Shown piece after piece: positions 46,291-60,500 of a stretch of 64,000 nucleotides of DNA. Source of the stretch: Opisthorchis felineus (Eukaryota; Platyhelminthes; Trematoda; Opisthorchiida; Opisthorchiidae); NCBI GenBank assembly GCA_004794785.1, contig SJOL01001202.1, positions 30,215 through 94,214 of the forward strand, in the 5' to 3' direction. Both the position numbers and the translations under genes were made by a program. Each line of letters starts with the position of its first letter. Within the stretch, counting starts at the first letter, position 1. The notes below the pieces were generated by a model. The model was given only the letters and a program-made list of their open reading frames with translations, searched no databases and was not told where the DNA came from.

Positions 46291-46598
46291 TTTTATTCTC
46301 TATGTTTGACTAATAGCAAATAAGTTAAGTTACAAGGTCACCGGCATCCTAACGAAAAGTAAAAAGCGACACATGTGACGCGACATACTTTGACGATCAC
46401 TTTCCAAAAACTTTCGTTTCACACACAAGGCGGATGTTTGTTTGGCCCCGGGGCAACAGACCGACTTACCTCGCCCTTGAATGCAATCTCTGATAACAGG
46501 AACTGTCCCAAATTCTGGACAGACGAATTGTGCTTTTCACTGCTATCTGCAAGCAACCAACCCACCTATCCACCCAATCAACCCGCATATTATACTAA

Positions 46599-46994
46599 GT
46601 GTTGTTATTTGAATGGAGGCATGTCGCAAAAAAGATTCACCTTCAAATGAATCACCCAGGCGAGTCTAGGTGTTCTGGTGAGTCAGCAGATTATACTGGT
46701 TTCATTTTGAAAGAACGAACGGTTACAAGGGTTCCTATCCAGGAATCTTTCATACGAAGTCTCCCCATACTGACTGGAATGGAATTTCCGTCCCTGCGCC
46801 AAGGCAACTCACGTCTTCGATTCAGACGAATGGAAACACGAAGGTTCGAAGGAAATACCTTCGCCTTCGAGCCTCGATCAGAAAAAGGAGTGATTTTCAG
46901 GAACGTTGCAAAAGGCACAGTGGGAACTGGTGAGCCATTTTATCATTGGCAAACTGAACAGGATCACCGAAAGTTGATAAACAAGATGATATGA
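46599..46994 (+). other. Unidentified 131-codon open frame
   Basis: A frame from ATG to TGA with protein-like composition in its second half (SLRQGNSRLRFRRMETRRFE, then GNTFAFEPRSEKGVIFRNV). There is no recognised domain, signal peptide or splice evidence. A 75-codon minus frame overlaps it (46691-46918). It may be chance or a weak exon candidate. Confidence 0.2.
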
Positions 46995-47239
46995 TAAGTC
47001 ATCCCAAGCTTCTACTCTAGACAGGGAGTTTGACAGTTTCAGTCAAATTTGCCCATTCACATTTCAAACCCGTTTCGATCAACAAACCAAGTAGCCACAC
47101 CGCTTGTGGTTCGTGAATTTTTCTTGGGATTCCGTAATTTGTAAGAAGAAATTGAAAAATACCTAACGGTGTCCACTCACTTGCCAATGAGACTCTTGGG
47201 GGCTCCGTTAAAATGCACTTGAAGCTTTCATTTCTGATA

Positions 47240-47600
47240 TTCTAGGCCTACCTGATTAGCCCACGGAAGTGCAAAGCCGTTGGAGGACTGTCCAGAATTT
47301 CCGTCAACCCCATGAGTAATATCAAACCATAATTTGATAAATCGAACGTTGTTCTAAATGTAGTATGACGAAGTTGACGAATGGAACAAGACAGATTCCG
47401 TTGATTTTTGGTTGAGTCTACCATGAATACCGATTCTATTTGGAACATAAGTACAATTTGGTGTTCCTGTAGGAAGTATCGTTGATGGAGATTCGGGGAC
47501 TGCGCCAACCTGATGGGCTCCAAGAAGGGCGAAACCGGCGATGGGCTGTCTGGGGATTTCATCGACTTTGTGAGTAGTATTGAATCTAATAGTGCACATT
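47240..47600 (+). repeat. R1 repeats, decayed ribozyme sides
   Basis: One short copy at 47245-47315 and a longer one at about 47440-47600 with GGGGACTGCGCCAACC, CTGATGG, CAAGAAGGGCGAAACCGG and GTGAGTAGTATTG. CTGATGA has become CTGATGG, removing A9. Confidence 0.65.
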
Positions 47601-48709
47601 TTGCAAACACATACCACTCGGACGAGCCTGCAAGCAAAAATGGTCCAACAGTTCTTCAGTCCCTGTTCCTGTGTAAACTAGATGGTTGAGTGCATCCACG
47701 TGTTTCTGAAGTCAAATCCGTTTATTTTGTACCATTTTGACACCGAAGGACAGGTTCAGATGAACAAAATGGAAATCTTTTCTCCCAAGTTATTGTTCAT
47801 TGAAACCAAGGGCACACTTTCAGTCGAAGACTACTGATGGCCAAAAGTCCCAAGGGTTAACGTAGGGCAACTTTGAACCCCCCCCCCAACGAAGTCATTG
47901 CTTTCTGTGTGACCCAAGGTAGCAAATTGAGGATTACAAGGCCCAGTGATGCAGCGTACCCGTTTGCGCCAACACGAACTAATTTCATGCAGCATCTATT
48001 TGTTATACTGCCTTAGTTTCAACTCCTCTGTCAGTGAGTCCCTGAATGCAATGCAAATGTTGGACGATATAGGGGCATTACCAACAAAATAAACAAGTTT
48101 ACCCCCTTTCTATATCCCCCTCCCTGATTTGTTCTCAACAGCATAACATTTCTTTTGACCTCCACCTTATAATTCCTCAATTGTTTTACTTGGATTGATC
48201 GTCCAAATTTACTTGTCCTTCAGTCTCGTAGGTTCAGTCTCCCAGGAAGATATAACAACCCTACGCTGGATTCCGGTCAAAATCCAGTTAGAGTCAGTCT
48301 TGGTCAAAATGTATTTCCTGTCACAGTAGTCCATATAAAGCAGATAAGATGTTACCCTTTCCGGAGTTTATCGACAAAATTTTGGACGATAGCAGACATG
48401 CGAGGACATGCGAGACAGAGTTCAAAATCGGGAGTGTTCATTCTTGAAGCAAGGTCGCTTGAGAGATTCCAAAACAACTGTATCCAGAGCTAATTTAAAC
48501 CATCTAGGACTCCCTGTGTTCTGTGATGTGGACTAAATTCGCAGGAAGAATAAAATGGAGACCAGGCTTTCATCGTTTTAGATTACTGTTCCCCCGATCT
48601 GGAGGTTTCAAAACGAAGTGTTTTGGCAAATAATTATTGCGTAAGATTAACTTAACTTCAGTGAGGCAAGAGGCTTGATTTAATTTCTGGACTAGGCTTG
48701 CATGATAGA
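47601..48709. other. No gene seen
   Basis: A poly-C run lies near 47879-47887; otherwise nothing recognisable. Confidence 0.35.
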
Positions 48710-48775
48710 TATCAAGATGAGCCGAAATCCTAGTGGGCCGTCCAGCGTTTTCATCGACCTCATGAGTATTATGGA
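48710..48775 (+). repeat. R1 remnant
   Basis: Only GTGGGCCGTCCAGCGTTTTCATCGACCTCATGAGTA-like sequence remains from the 3' part of the ribozyme segment. Confidence 0.4.
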
Positions 48776-50692
48776 AAGAGCTTTTATTTTCTGGAGAAAT
48801 GTCTTCCTAAGTTTGGTCTGTTAGTGGATTTTGAGTATACAGGTGGCCATGATTCCACTTGAGGTTTCGTTGTAGACCAGAAAACGCACTTTTTGTCACT
48901 TTAGTATTGGTTCCAACAAATAGTTGTTGTCAGTGCGTCGTTTCAACTAGCATTACACTTATCCTGAGGTAAAGGGCCATACAGTATGAATGAATCTCGC
49001 TCCTAAACACTTGGCGACGTACACTTTGCCGCTGGTTACACTGCAGTTTGGAATTGGAAGCGCTATATTGTCAGGATACAATATATCCTCAAGCATACTG
49101 AACCAATGAATACAATCACAAGCATATTAGGGGTCCGGTAAAAGCCTCGCAGGGTTGCTCGGAAATAAGTGTACATTTTTGTTGAGGTTGTTGGAATTGC
49201 CATCTCCAAACAGGCGAAACTTAGAACCAAATGTCACATCCCCCGTTCATGTCCCCAAATGAAAAACCTGTATTTCTCAAATATTTTTCCGCAAAATAGT
49301 CTATAGCGTACCAACATCTCCAAACAAAAGCCGCCTAATCTTGAGGGAGGTTTTCTTAACTCCAGGGTACCCTCTAGGGGTGTTTTACATAGGACTGCCT
49401 TTTAAAGTTACGAATCGGTTCACTTTACCGTGTGTATCTAGTATCCATGGTATAGACACCAGAATACTTGGGTGAGATTAGGGAGCATTGTATGGAGCCC
49501 TCAGAGTTTCTGCAAATGAGACAGTCTGTACCGACTTATCCAACTCACAGTAGGCTGTCTGCTGACGATTGAACCAGTTTTGACAAGGATGTGATTCACA
49601 GTTCCCCTGTGGCAAATACATATGCTCAAACACACAGCTACGGAATCACAGTGGGGAGTACATCACTGCTTACCGCATGAGCATTCAAAGCTGCCCTGGA
49701 TTCGGTTGAATAGCGAAAGGGTTCGAGATTTTAACAATGGTGAAGAATGATTGAGTGATGTAAGGCAATGATATATTCTTGAAATGTCGGACAATCGCAA
49801 TGCTCAGCAAACGATGAAGTGTCGTGGGCGGCTGGGTTTCTTAAAGTACAGCTTTCATAAACAGGTTGGTAATCTTCGACCCAACGGCTTGGAAACCTCC
49901 GTTGTGTACCCATAAAGAGGCATAGGGGCATTCCTATTATGATGTAAACCTTCAAGGTAGTCAACTGTTCTCACCATCTAACACCATCTTTCAAAATGAG
50001 ACTTGCTTATTATCATCAAGGAAGGTGCTGTGGAAGTCGAATTACTCTGAACTCTGCACTACACTTGCATTTGGCTTGCCCAAAATGAGGACTTTGCAGC
50101 AAGAAATATCATTTTGGGGATGAATAAATGAGTTTTATTTCTTATCAACCTAAATATGGGGACTGGTGCAATTGATTGCTTTGGCTCACGTCAATCAAAC
50201 AGCGTATCTGATATCATGTAATAAAAAAACCGGCTTCTCTCACTGAAATTCATTCATACAGACTTATCTAAAGATTTATCTTGAATAATCCCACTCATAC
50301 AGTCCTAAGCATTTAAATGAAAGATCTGGTCAGAATCTGATGGGATGACTATTCTAGCAGGAGAACGCCTGTGACTGCCACCCTATCGATGAGATGGTAT
50401 TTATTGCTCTTCCGGTCGAGTTCTTACCGTTCTTATTCACGTTTACTGGCGGATGCGTCACTTATAAAAATGGACCATTTGGAACATTACTAAAAGATAT
50501 TCTTCGAACCTGTGGGGAAAATGTCTTTGTGAAGAGGTCACAATCATTGGTAGACTGCTTGGGAAGGACAAAATTAATCACACAGCAGATAAGTTCAATT
50601 AACATTGAGCCAATGTATTTGTAGCAAGCTAAACAAGTGAACTATCAGCGACCATAACAAGACAAGCGATCACTATATGAGCTGACTTGAAC
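48776..50692. other. No gene seen
   Basis: Short frames at 49731-49964 (minus) and 50394-50624 (plus) are unrecognised. Confidence 0.35.
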
Positions 50693-50839
50693 TCAGCTAA
50701 GCTTAGCTTAGCTTAGCTTAGCTGAGCTGAGCTGAGCTGAGCTGAGCTGAGCTGAGCTGAGCTGAGCTGAGCTGAGCTGAGCTGAGCTGAGCTGAGCTGA
50801 GCTGAGCTAAGCTGATCTGAGCTAAGCTGAGCTGAGCTC
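50693..50839. repeat. Pentanucleotide microsatellite, GCTTA then GCTGA
   Basis: About five GCTTA units change into more than twenty GCTGA units, with a few interrupted units at the far end. Every unit contains the palindrome AGCT, so single strands can fold on themselves. Confidence 0.98.
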
Positions 50840-53027
50840 AATCATGGCAATCGTGTGCCACGTTAATAACTAGATTTTCCGTAGCGGTTGCAGTCAAAAA
50901 GTCCTCAGGGTTGTTTCATACCAAACGAGGATACTACAGAATTGTTTAGCAGAGTTTATATCCAGTGATTCGATACGTCCAGTCGTATCATTCGGGGCAC
51001 ATTTTACCCCAATAGGCTTCGAAGTGCAGGTTTTGTTTAAAGCCACACATCTAATGATTTGCGCATGTGTCATGTCATTTACTCAACCGCATCATCTGAA
51101 CGAAGATTCTAGTGTAGGACGAGTTTAATCGATCCCTAACTAATGGACACTCATAACTATATCCACAAGCTCTTTTATCTCAAGAAGAAGAGACATGGTA
51201 GTATCAAAGAAGTACTTATAGAAACAGTTCCATAGTTAACAAGATTCGATGCTTCGACCGTTTCGCCGACGAAATCTTTCCGGTAGATTCCTTTTTTACA
51301 TCCAGACTATTTCAGCTTTTCTTGCATTCTGAGGCAGCAGAACTAGTTGTGTCACGCCCTGTTGTTTTTATTTCAGAAACTTTTGTTTAAGATGCATCAA
51401 AATGGTGTGCATGAAGCGAATGAAAACCTTTTTGGATGTTCATGCCCATAGAGACAACCTATACACCACTTGCTTTCCCTTGTAAATTCCTTCCTAAAGG
51501 TACAGTTTGACTTCCTTCAGAAGGTTGATTGTTGACTTTTTTGCCCAGTAGGCTGTACCCCCGGAAGGAGGCACCCTACATCTCATATTCGCTAACCCTG
51601 TGTCACACTAACTTTCCGCTGACCCAGTCGAAAAGTTATGGGAGCCGATAGTATCATTGATGTCATGTTGAATCAACATAATTTTTATCAGCAGCCATAA
51701 GCGTAAAATCTAGACTGTATATCCCGGTATTGCACTCCGGTTCGCGAACGGAATTATTCCTGAAGCATTCACATTGCACTCACTGAACTGCCACACTTTC
51801 AATTAAGCAAACGGAAAGGTGCAAAAGATCTCGAGTGATTAAAATTGACCTGAAAATGGTAAGTTTCCGCATTGTCTAAAATCAAGACCCTAGCGGCACA
51901 ATCACTGGAAGTGAAAAAAAAACATCATGCTCGGCGCACCCACACAGCTGCCTGGCGATTCGTCCCCGTGGCGTTTTCGTCTTCCTCATGATTGAATTAA
52001 TGACCCAAGTTGAATTGCCAGGGATTTGTACGATGTGGAGGTCCTGTTCCTGAAATGACCGCAACCTACCCATGGCCTTGCACATGGACAACTATTTTGT
52101 TCGTTATGTACACTGTCTCAGATTTCCGCAATCTTTATTGGTAGTTGGCTCGGCGCGGTTGCTCGAAATTCTCCTAAGCTTTACCTAGATGCTCAGCTTG
52201 ATGGATTTATGAGACAGCGTGGACCAGGTTACTAGCTTGCAGAAATCAAAGTTTGACAGATTACTGTCGCGATCGGTGGATGATGAATTTTGTTTCTCTT
52301 TTGTCCCAATCAGGGAAAAGCACCAGAAAACCCGACCGCTTCCTATGGTTACTGCATTTGGTTGCCAAGTGACCAACTCTTTGTCTTCGGTTTCGCTGGG
52401 ACCAAAAACAGAAGTTTGCGTGCTCCCAGGTTGCTACCACAAATAATTAGGCTACTTTTGAGTGACCTGGACCAAATTGTGGCACATAAATGATCATTTG
52501 TTCAGTGGCAATGCAAATTGCTTGATAAAGGACCCAAGATCAAGGCACGTATGTTTTTCTTGTCTGCAACCCTAGTTTATGGATAGACTGTTTGTTTCAA
52601 TCTGGCCAACGCGTTAGCGCGTGCGCCCTCGTTTTCCACCAGACATACGACCGACTTTATGTGAAACGGCGATTCTTCGCCCTCGATCGTGACCCAAGTC
52701 TGGTTTCGTCTGTACTGACTTGATCCGTTGATTGTCAACGACAAAGACATTTGCTACGAGTTTAACACTTTAGACCAACAAGGAGAACCTTCATTGTGCC
52801 TTTTGATATTGACTTTTCTTGTCGTCTCCACTTGCTATTCGCCAAAGGGGATTAGCTCGTCTGTAAGCATTTGCAGGCTTTTAGCTACATGTATTGTAAT
52901 ACAACCATTCTATCCACCTGCTCTAACGCATCATTGGTGGTTTGACCACATGAGTAGATATGTTCATTTCCAAATGATCGATAAACCTACATAGGCAAAG
53001 TAATTATTCGCGTGACGAGTGAACCAT
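50840..53027. other. No gene seen
   Basis: Overlapping frames on both strands at 51882-52493 are not recognised. Confidence 0.35.
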
Positions 53028-53095
53028 TCATCTGAGAAGTCATCACTTGAGCAGCCAGTCAACACGTGACCATGTGATGTGAATTCTGCCGTATT
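53028..53095 (+). mobile_element. SINE family 2, head fragment
   Basis: GAGAAGTCATCACTTGAGCAG and GTGACCATGTGATGTG match the head of the copy at 40238. Confidence 0.6.
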
Positions 53096-54199
53096 CTTAC
53101 CGAGCGCGATTTAAGCCTTACCAAAAAAAACAAATGCCTCACCGAATGAGGTTTTCTAAGCTGGTCGATTATGTTTTATTCGCTTCGGCCCGAGAACATG
53201 AGAAAGAAAGCTCAATCAGGACTCACAGGTAACGCGCATTTTGTAAAATTTTCTGAATTCCTTTTGGAATAGGGCGAATCTGAATGATCTGGACAAGGAA
53301 CATTAAACACAGTCCCACGAGACTGAAAAATCCTCTGGCTTGGATATTGTGTCTCTCCGTATGTCGGATTCAGTTTCACGCATTAATCACACTACCTCGT
53401 AAATTTGTAGGCAAACAAATTCAGACTGAAAAAAAAGCATGGTAATTTGACAAAAACTACAACGAATTATTGGGTGAACATTAATCATTCACTGCACATC
53501 GATTCATTTGGTCAAAAGTTTCTATTGTGCAATAGGCATAGATAGACTGTTCCCACAACTGAGTGTGTTTTCGCTCGGCATAAACAAACAGAAGATTTAT
53601 TGGCTTAATTTTGTTTCCCTCTTCTTTGGTTCTCTCGAGCTGATCATGCACACATGCACCCGATCTCCGATTTGAATAGAAATGAATTGGAATTTTTTTT
53701 TCCGCAAAGCAATACAACCCACTGAGTAGGAAACTTACCCTTATAGAAGACAAACACGTGACATAAAAGATCTCCGATTTATTGAACCACAGCAGACATT
53801 TGATAACTGAAATGTAGCGCGATCCTCCTTTCGAATGATCACATACAGCAAGAAGTCCTCGGAAAACGGAACTTGAATTCTGGTGTCTTACCATCACGTC
53901 CGTCTGAGAAGAAGAAGACCCCATATGAGAGGAGTCTAAATTTACGAAGTCGTCTTATGCAAATACTATAAACACCCCTCAGATTGTTTTCGTCATTCAC
54001 CAGGAGTTTTCACATAACCCGGTCGGTTTGATATCGGTTGCGATTCTTGTCGTAGATCCCACCTACTACCCCTTAGTGAAGTGTGAGGACACTTCGCAAA
54101 ATTCACTCATACGCAATTCATTTGATTTTAACGGAAGACTCATCTAAATCCTCCTCAAATGAGGGCTTCAACGGGGCACTAATCGAGATGTGGTGGTGT
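53096..54199. other. No supported gene
   Basis: The 147-codon minus frame (53924-53481) shows no domain, only one weakly hydrophobic stretch, and is within chance expectation. Confidence 0.35.
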
Positions 54200-54640
54200 A
54201 GTTTCATGAAGGAAACTACTGGCAGGTGTGCTGAAAATTCTTCAACAACCCAAGACCTGTTTCACCCTTCTTGGGGCTAAGCAGGTAGGCGCGGTCACCG
54301 GGTTTTTCCCTCAACCCTGTGTTCTGCGTGAACCCAAATTCGATAAGTACACTCATTTGCATATCAAGATGGTTTTCGCGGGGACTAAACTGAATTTCTC
54401 GTTTATGATGTTCTCCAACTGAATGTGCTGTACAGAGGCCACCTCACGTTTCAGGTGGTACGATATTCGACATATCGCACCATTAGTCGCACCATATCGC
54501 ACCACATTAGCCATGAGGCAACTGAAGACTTCAACACCTCATGACAAGTTTTGTCCTTCTTCGGGCCCATCAAGCAGGTGCAGTCATCGAGTTCCCGTCA
54601 ATCTTATGTTAATGTGGAGCATAATGAACCAATTCAGGAC
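54200..54640 (-). repeat. R1 tandem, two units
   Basis: Ribozyme side (about 54212-54330), arm with TACACTCATTTGCATATC and CTGAATTTCTCGTTTATGA, GTGCTGTACAGAGGCC, GATATTCGACATATCGC, and then a second ribozyme side (about 54508-54612). The spacing between the two is close to 300 bp. Both ribozyme cores are damaged. Confidence 0.75.
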
Positions 54641-55671
54641 CAGCAGAACTGATTGCATAGCATCTTGAAAGCGATAGAAATAGCGAGAGGGGATAGGAAG
54701 CCAGTAGGTTACTCCGCAAACAGCCAGTGCAGTGTAGTTTACGTGGACTTACAAACGTCAACCATAAAGCCCACGACCGGTCCGGAATATTCAAACAGAA
54801 TAATTTGCCTATTTCTGGTGCAGTAACACTTACGAAAGCATGGAGGCTTTTAAGTATCCGTTAAATCGAAGTTCCTCATAAATCCGGGGCCCATCCTGAC
54901 TATATAGTCACTTTGGCTTCAACCAGAGGGACTGGATGACCCAAGAGGGTTCTGAAAGATTACTCAGTAGATTCAAGAGTCAGACCAATTCGGAAAACCA
55001 GAAGGTAGTGTTGTCGTTAGATAATAATTTTAGAGCTCACAATCTTGGACGTCAGTGATACCAAGGTAATTCTCTTGACATCAGACACCTCAGACAGTGG
55101 GTACGCTGACTGTCAAAGCGGCGGGGTGGAACTGTGGCGAGAAACTCTCAGTACGCTTGGTGAATCTCGTAGAAAAAAACCAAAGCTCTCCGCCAGGCAA
55201 ACTCTCAAATGCCTGGACTTGTAAGTAGTTTAGTTCCGGCTTTTAAATGCGATGTTGTGCATCTGCTGGTTTTTGGGGAAAAACTAAGAGCTATTTCAAC
55301 TTTTTGCACAGTTGTGGCCTCGGAAAGGGAAATAACTCCCAAAAGAACTGAAAGCCCAGCGACCAGACCTCTACAGTGCAGCAACTCTCAAGAGAGTGTA
55401 GGGCAAGTGACCATGTCACTGTGGTTAAGTTAATGGGAGCGCATTGGCTGACCTTACAGATGAACGCACGAAAACATAACAAATAAAGATGACTCGAGAA
55501 AAGATGCCTTTAGAGAAGACGAAGATTTAAACCAAATGAGTTGCAATCTGTTCAGGGGCGATACATCCGAACGTTTGCAGTCAACTCATCTTTTTGTCCG
55601 TCATGTCAGAGCTTGAGACAATTCATGAAAAAACTGGCAGCACGAATACCACTGACATCGATTAGACGCCA
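54641..55671. other. No gene seen
   Basis: Nothing recognisable. Confidence 0.35.
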
Positions 55672-56110
55672 TTTCTTACAATATCTCTAGCCAGGCACAG
55701 GCGGGATCACGGGAGCCCCACCCTGCAAGGCGTACAACACCAACAACACCCAAGCTCTTCGTGATCTCTTTCACGCCCTTCTTCCAAGTCATCCGTCGTC
55801 CACCTCGCGCTTTACGCCATCCTGAAGGAGGCACGGAGAACAACACTCGTCTCGGTAGACGGTGTTTCGGCATGCGTAGCACATGTCCGAGCCATCGTAG
55901 TTGGTGGTGCTGAATGTGTTCTCCGGCTGAAGTACCTGCAGCACAACCAAAACCCGTTTTCTAATTACCTCGTCACTAGTTATTTGACGTCATCCAAAAC
56001 CAGCAACGCTTCTAAGGCATCGGTGTTCAAAAACCTGAAGATGCCTCACATCATCTGTCCGCAAGGGCCGCGTCTCGCACCCATACAACATAGATCATAC
56101 ACGGAAAATC
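55672..56110 (-). pseudogene. RTE-like LINE, 3' end of ORF
   Basis: About 140 codons of the C-terminal region of an RTE polyprotein on the minus strand. The order is YGCETRPLRTDDVRHLQVFE (near 56090-56030), HRCLRSVAGFG, a frameshift near 55935, LRWLGHVLRMPKHRLPRRV (about 55900-55845), FSVPPSGWRKARGGRRMTW, KGVKEITKSLG, and RLAGWGSRDPACAWLE (to about 55680). One stop and one frameshift make it non-functional; upstream RT motifs are missing. It is the longest 3' copy in the window. Confidence 0.85.
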
Positions 56111-57464
56111 CCGAAGGAAGGTGTTGAATCTGCTGTCTCCTTCTAAATGAGGGTTCGCGAGTCTGCTTCCCTTACCGCTTTTGCATTCAGATATCATTGA
56201 CTTGGAACGACCATACTTTCAGACATTTCATCTGCTGAACCACCACTGGCCTTGAACCTAAGCTGACGTCGGGTCTGTCTATGATGAATCGGTCGACGGT
56301 GTTGTGTGGGTTTTTATTGGCCGATTCTCCTAAGCATGCTCTGTGCCTCTGTGACTGGTCCGTTCATCGTACTGATCGTTGTGCTGTACCGCATGAATTC
56401 GGAAGTAGATTAGCTGGGAAACGAGCACCTCCGCGTGCGTATCTTTTTCAATCGATTAACTGGGACGACGGTCACATCATAAGTTTTCCTTCTGAATCAG
56501 TCGGCACTATGTTATCGTTGACCTCGGCTCTTTCCTGACGTTTTCTTTGGGTCTTGCATATGTACTGGGACACGCCTTGGTGCGTTATTCAACAGCTTCG
56601 TTGATGAGATTTCTGCTTTTCACTCAACGTAAGATGTCCAAGTATCTGGAGTATTTAACAGACTGGGGAGACTGCCGACCAGGCAATGAGATTAACCGCG
56701 GATCCAAGATTTAGATTAAAAAACATTTCTCATCCGGAGTGCCGGTTGAAGTACAAACGTTTGTTTTGGGAGAATACCCGTGATTCCATGTTCGATTACA
56801 ATAAACTAGTCTTTAAAAGGCATACAAGGCCCGGTCGGATAATCTTGAAAGGTGTCACAACGCGTTAGCTCGTGCAATTTCCATAAACTGGATGGAACTC
56901 ATTGATAAACTAGACAACTACAGTGAACCTGTGGTAATCTAGCTTCAAATCTTTATGGAGATTGCCCACAATACTGCATCACCACAACGTAAAACCTGGA
57001 AAACGATGAATCAGTTCCTGTTATTCTTCATTGCTGTTGATTTGTCCAAGGTTTTGTGTTAAGCTCATCTGGACGGCACAGTCCTCACCTAGGAACAGTT
57101 TGTTCATTACACGATTGTGTTTCCTACAAGAACATTTCGTTACAAAATTAGACGAACTACTTTTTTATGGATGGCAATCATGCGGTACCAACATGACGCA
57201 GCACCAGCTCCTAATGTTCGATGCGTTCCGCTAGTCCTGTGATTGGTCCACATTTCGGCTACCACGATTTCCTAATCTATCCCATTTGAATTTTTTCCTT
57301 TGGGGTTACCATAAAGAGGATATATGCAAGCAAAACAGTCAGGGACCGAAGCAACTAAATGTGAGAGAATAATTGCGCATTCCATCGGAAACTCGTGAGT
57401 TCCTAAGATCCGAATGTACAACTGGAATTTCGGAGCAACAGTTCCTTCAGTTTTCTATAAGTAG
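56111..57464. other. No gene seen
   Basis: Two short plus frames (56281-56538, 56686-56868) are unrecognised. Confidence 0.35.
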
Positions 57465-57550
57465 TATGGGGCAACTGCTCTAAATGCACTGACAGCCCAC
57501 TACAGGTTTTGCTCGGTTTGGGGCTTATCAGCTAAGTATAGTCCCCGGAA
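57465..57550 (-). repeat. R1 remnant
   Basis: GACAGCCCACTACAGGTTTTG, GGGGCTTATCAGC and AGTATAGTCCCCGGAA are a decayed ribozyme side. Confidence 0.5.
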
Positions 57551-60500
57551 GCAGAGAGATCAAGCCCTGATCTAAACGGCAATTTTCATGGATTTCTACC
57601 CGTTATTGATTTTGTTGTTGGTTTCGTAGTTTGCGTTCGTGTGTGCTTGTTATTTTCGTTTCTGTTGCTGTTTTATTCAAACGTATCGGGTTTACATTAA
57701 AAATCACACTTGCTCCCATCTGACGAGACCATTCTGCTAGAAAGGACAGTGTTTTTTGGACCCCTGAGGTCTCCATTGCGACCAAGTTCGCTCCGGAAGA
57801 AGCCAGTTTTTACAGATTTATTCAGATGATCTTTGTGAAAATGGCTGATAACAGTATAGCATTTCGCCTTAATCGCTCTTTGTGATGGCGGAATCTTTAC
57901 AGCTCAATGAAACCGGAAACTGTTCGGCACCACCGATTGTGTAACACTGAATATCAGTCCTGGTTTAATCTGTGCACAGTCCTCTGCAGCGCAAGGATAT
58001 ACGAAGTTTTCCACTTCAGGGTAACTGTAAAGTGGAGTAGGCACCTAATCCAAATCCGCCGTGGGTCGGTTAGACTGTCGCAAACGATAAAAGTTTACCT
58101 GTCCTAAAAGCGGTTAGCCTATCTCGTAGAATCTTCCGCATCGTGATCGGAATTCCGGAGAATGATGCAACTGAGATCAGCTCTTTATTTTCACAAAGAA
58201 GGAACTTTCATGTGAAAACCAGTCCCAAACTAAAGCAGACTGTTCGTCAGTCTAAAGGTTTTTACAAGTGTTTACACAGTATCCACAGAACAAACTGGCC
58301 GTAGTCAAGTGGAAACAGAAGGAGTGTTGTGTGACCATTGAAAGCCGTTTGTGTAGTGCTCTTGAAACGAGTTTACTAACCGGACATAAGAGCGTCTGAC
58401 AGGCTGTTCTCAGTGAGAAACAACAGGGTTTCAGTGTGGAATAAGTTATCGCGCACTCATCGCTTCACGGTAAAATTTGCTCACAGAGTGCCCAAATTGC
58501 TCCGCTAGCCTAGTGTTGGAACGTCCCATCACATGTCGAAGTCTCCATATGTAAAATAAGACCACAGGACAGGTTTTATTCATCACTGGCGTTCTGATGT
58601 CCACGGATCCGAGTACCTACTGATATGTATACGTACCTACCGAAGTTGAAATGCAACTAGAGTGTACAGCTAAGAAACGGACTCTGAATATGTACTCAAT
58701 TTGATGAGTTCCTACTTCGCAGGAAGATCGGACCCTCCCGGTTCCAAGGAAATGGTGGTTTCGTTCCAAAAAAGTTTTTTTTAAATTTGCAAGAATATTG
58801 GATTTCCACCCAATTCGTTTGTGTTTCCGTTGCAGGTCAATTAGATAGCTGAACAGTGACTGAAGACCACCCTTATTATTGATCAAAATGTTGGTCCAGC
58901 GACAAGTGGACCACTCTTTTCTGGATCTGGCTGGTTTCATTCACATTGAAGCGCAAAAATTAGGAGTGCGATTCACCCCTTTATGGGTGATCGGTTGTTG
59001 TTTTTTCACCCAAACCAACCTTGCCTGTGGCGTGAATTTGATACGTGTGTGACAGGTCGCCACTTTGGTACATGTCGCTCTATAAAATCTGGGAAAGCAC
59101 AAGTCTTTTCGCATCTGAATAAGTTTTTAAAGGACACCATATGGCTGGAGTAATTACATTGCCAAATCATTTTAGGGTCATCAACCAACTGTAGTAGGAC
59201 TTTATCACTGTATTAGACCTCTGGCTACTGGTGATCCCTCCGGCTTTTTTTTCAATAGCTCTGGTTCTCAGTTGGCCATAATCTGTACCACCCATGGGAT
59301 GCGTTTTTTTTTCATGTTGCGAACTGGGGCACGAAGCACATGGGTCATAAATATGTATCCATACATCTCACGAATATTTTTTTTTTAAACCGAGCCGAAC
59401 TAGTCACCTGTCTGAGATTTTTTGAACATCCTGCTTTGTGGATAAACTGTTCGCACAATGCTAGACATATGTCCCCGTTCCGAGTCGAGCACGCGATCAA
59501 TGAAAGCTGACGATGTGAACGTTTTTTCAGGCTCTGGTCTCAGATTTAGTTCTGCGCCTATTAGACTCGGTACACTGGCGTTAGATTGGTTGTATTCGCG
59601 TGAACCCCCGGAACTGGGAATACCGGATCACTACGTGCACTTTTATGCTCATCAACCCGATTGATGAGGTGAACCCATTATCTAGTGTCTGACCTAGCAT
59701 AACAGATGAGACGATGTAAATACGTCGCTTGCCATTTTCCTGCAGGTAAGATCTCAAAATTATTAAAGCAAAGCGTACAAAACAGGGTTTTAGGTAAGCC
59801 ACTGAGATGCCCTTACTGTGTACCGCATGAAACAAGCGCATAACAAGTGTTTGTTATACACAACTTGATGGACAGTAGAACCGGAGGAATCCTTCTACGT
59901 CAACTATGCGCTAGCTCTTTTCGACAAAATTTTCACTGTGACTTCTTCGACTGTGTGAACGATACAACACAATTGTGAGTATCGCTCGACCGGGTCGGAC
60001 TTTCCCGAAGTGATCGATACCAGTGCACTGGTGTTTACATCTCGTTGACGTCACTAGAATTTATTGATCGCAATGGTAAAAAAACTAGCAGTCAAAGTGA
60101 TTTACAGTGTGGTGAATCAGGGAGTGATCAAGTGAGGAACTGTCACGGCACAACTACTCCCGAATTTGCTTTATTTTAGTAATTTTCTTCTAAATCACAC
60201 ACTACTATGTTAAGACCAAATTCACGGCTGACACGACGTAGGTAGCGTGTGCATGACCAAAGTGTGGTGTTCAGAATAACACTCAGACCTATAATCTACA
60301 TGTCAGTTTATTGTTATCAACATTACAAGTGACCTCGTACTCAAAGTGAGCATCCACGATGGAAAAATTCCACACGGCATTCTTGGTCTTGACAGAAAAT
60401 TCCATGTTCTAAGGCGCATGCTTCTTACCGTAAAAGCAAGCTTAGCACTCACCTTTCGATGAGCTGATTTTCCATCCAGATGAGCTGCAAATTCGACTAA

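Noticed and set aside
50693..50839. CRISPR-like or telomere-like array
   Set aside because: A simple 5-bp tandem repeat without spacers, in a eukaryotic context.
53481..53924. 147-codon minus-strand frame
   Set aside because: No domain, no signal peptide, no splice context; within chance expectation.
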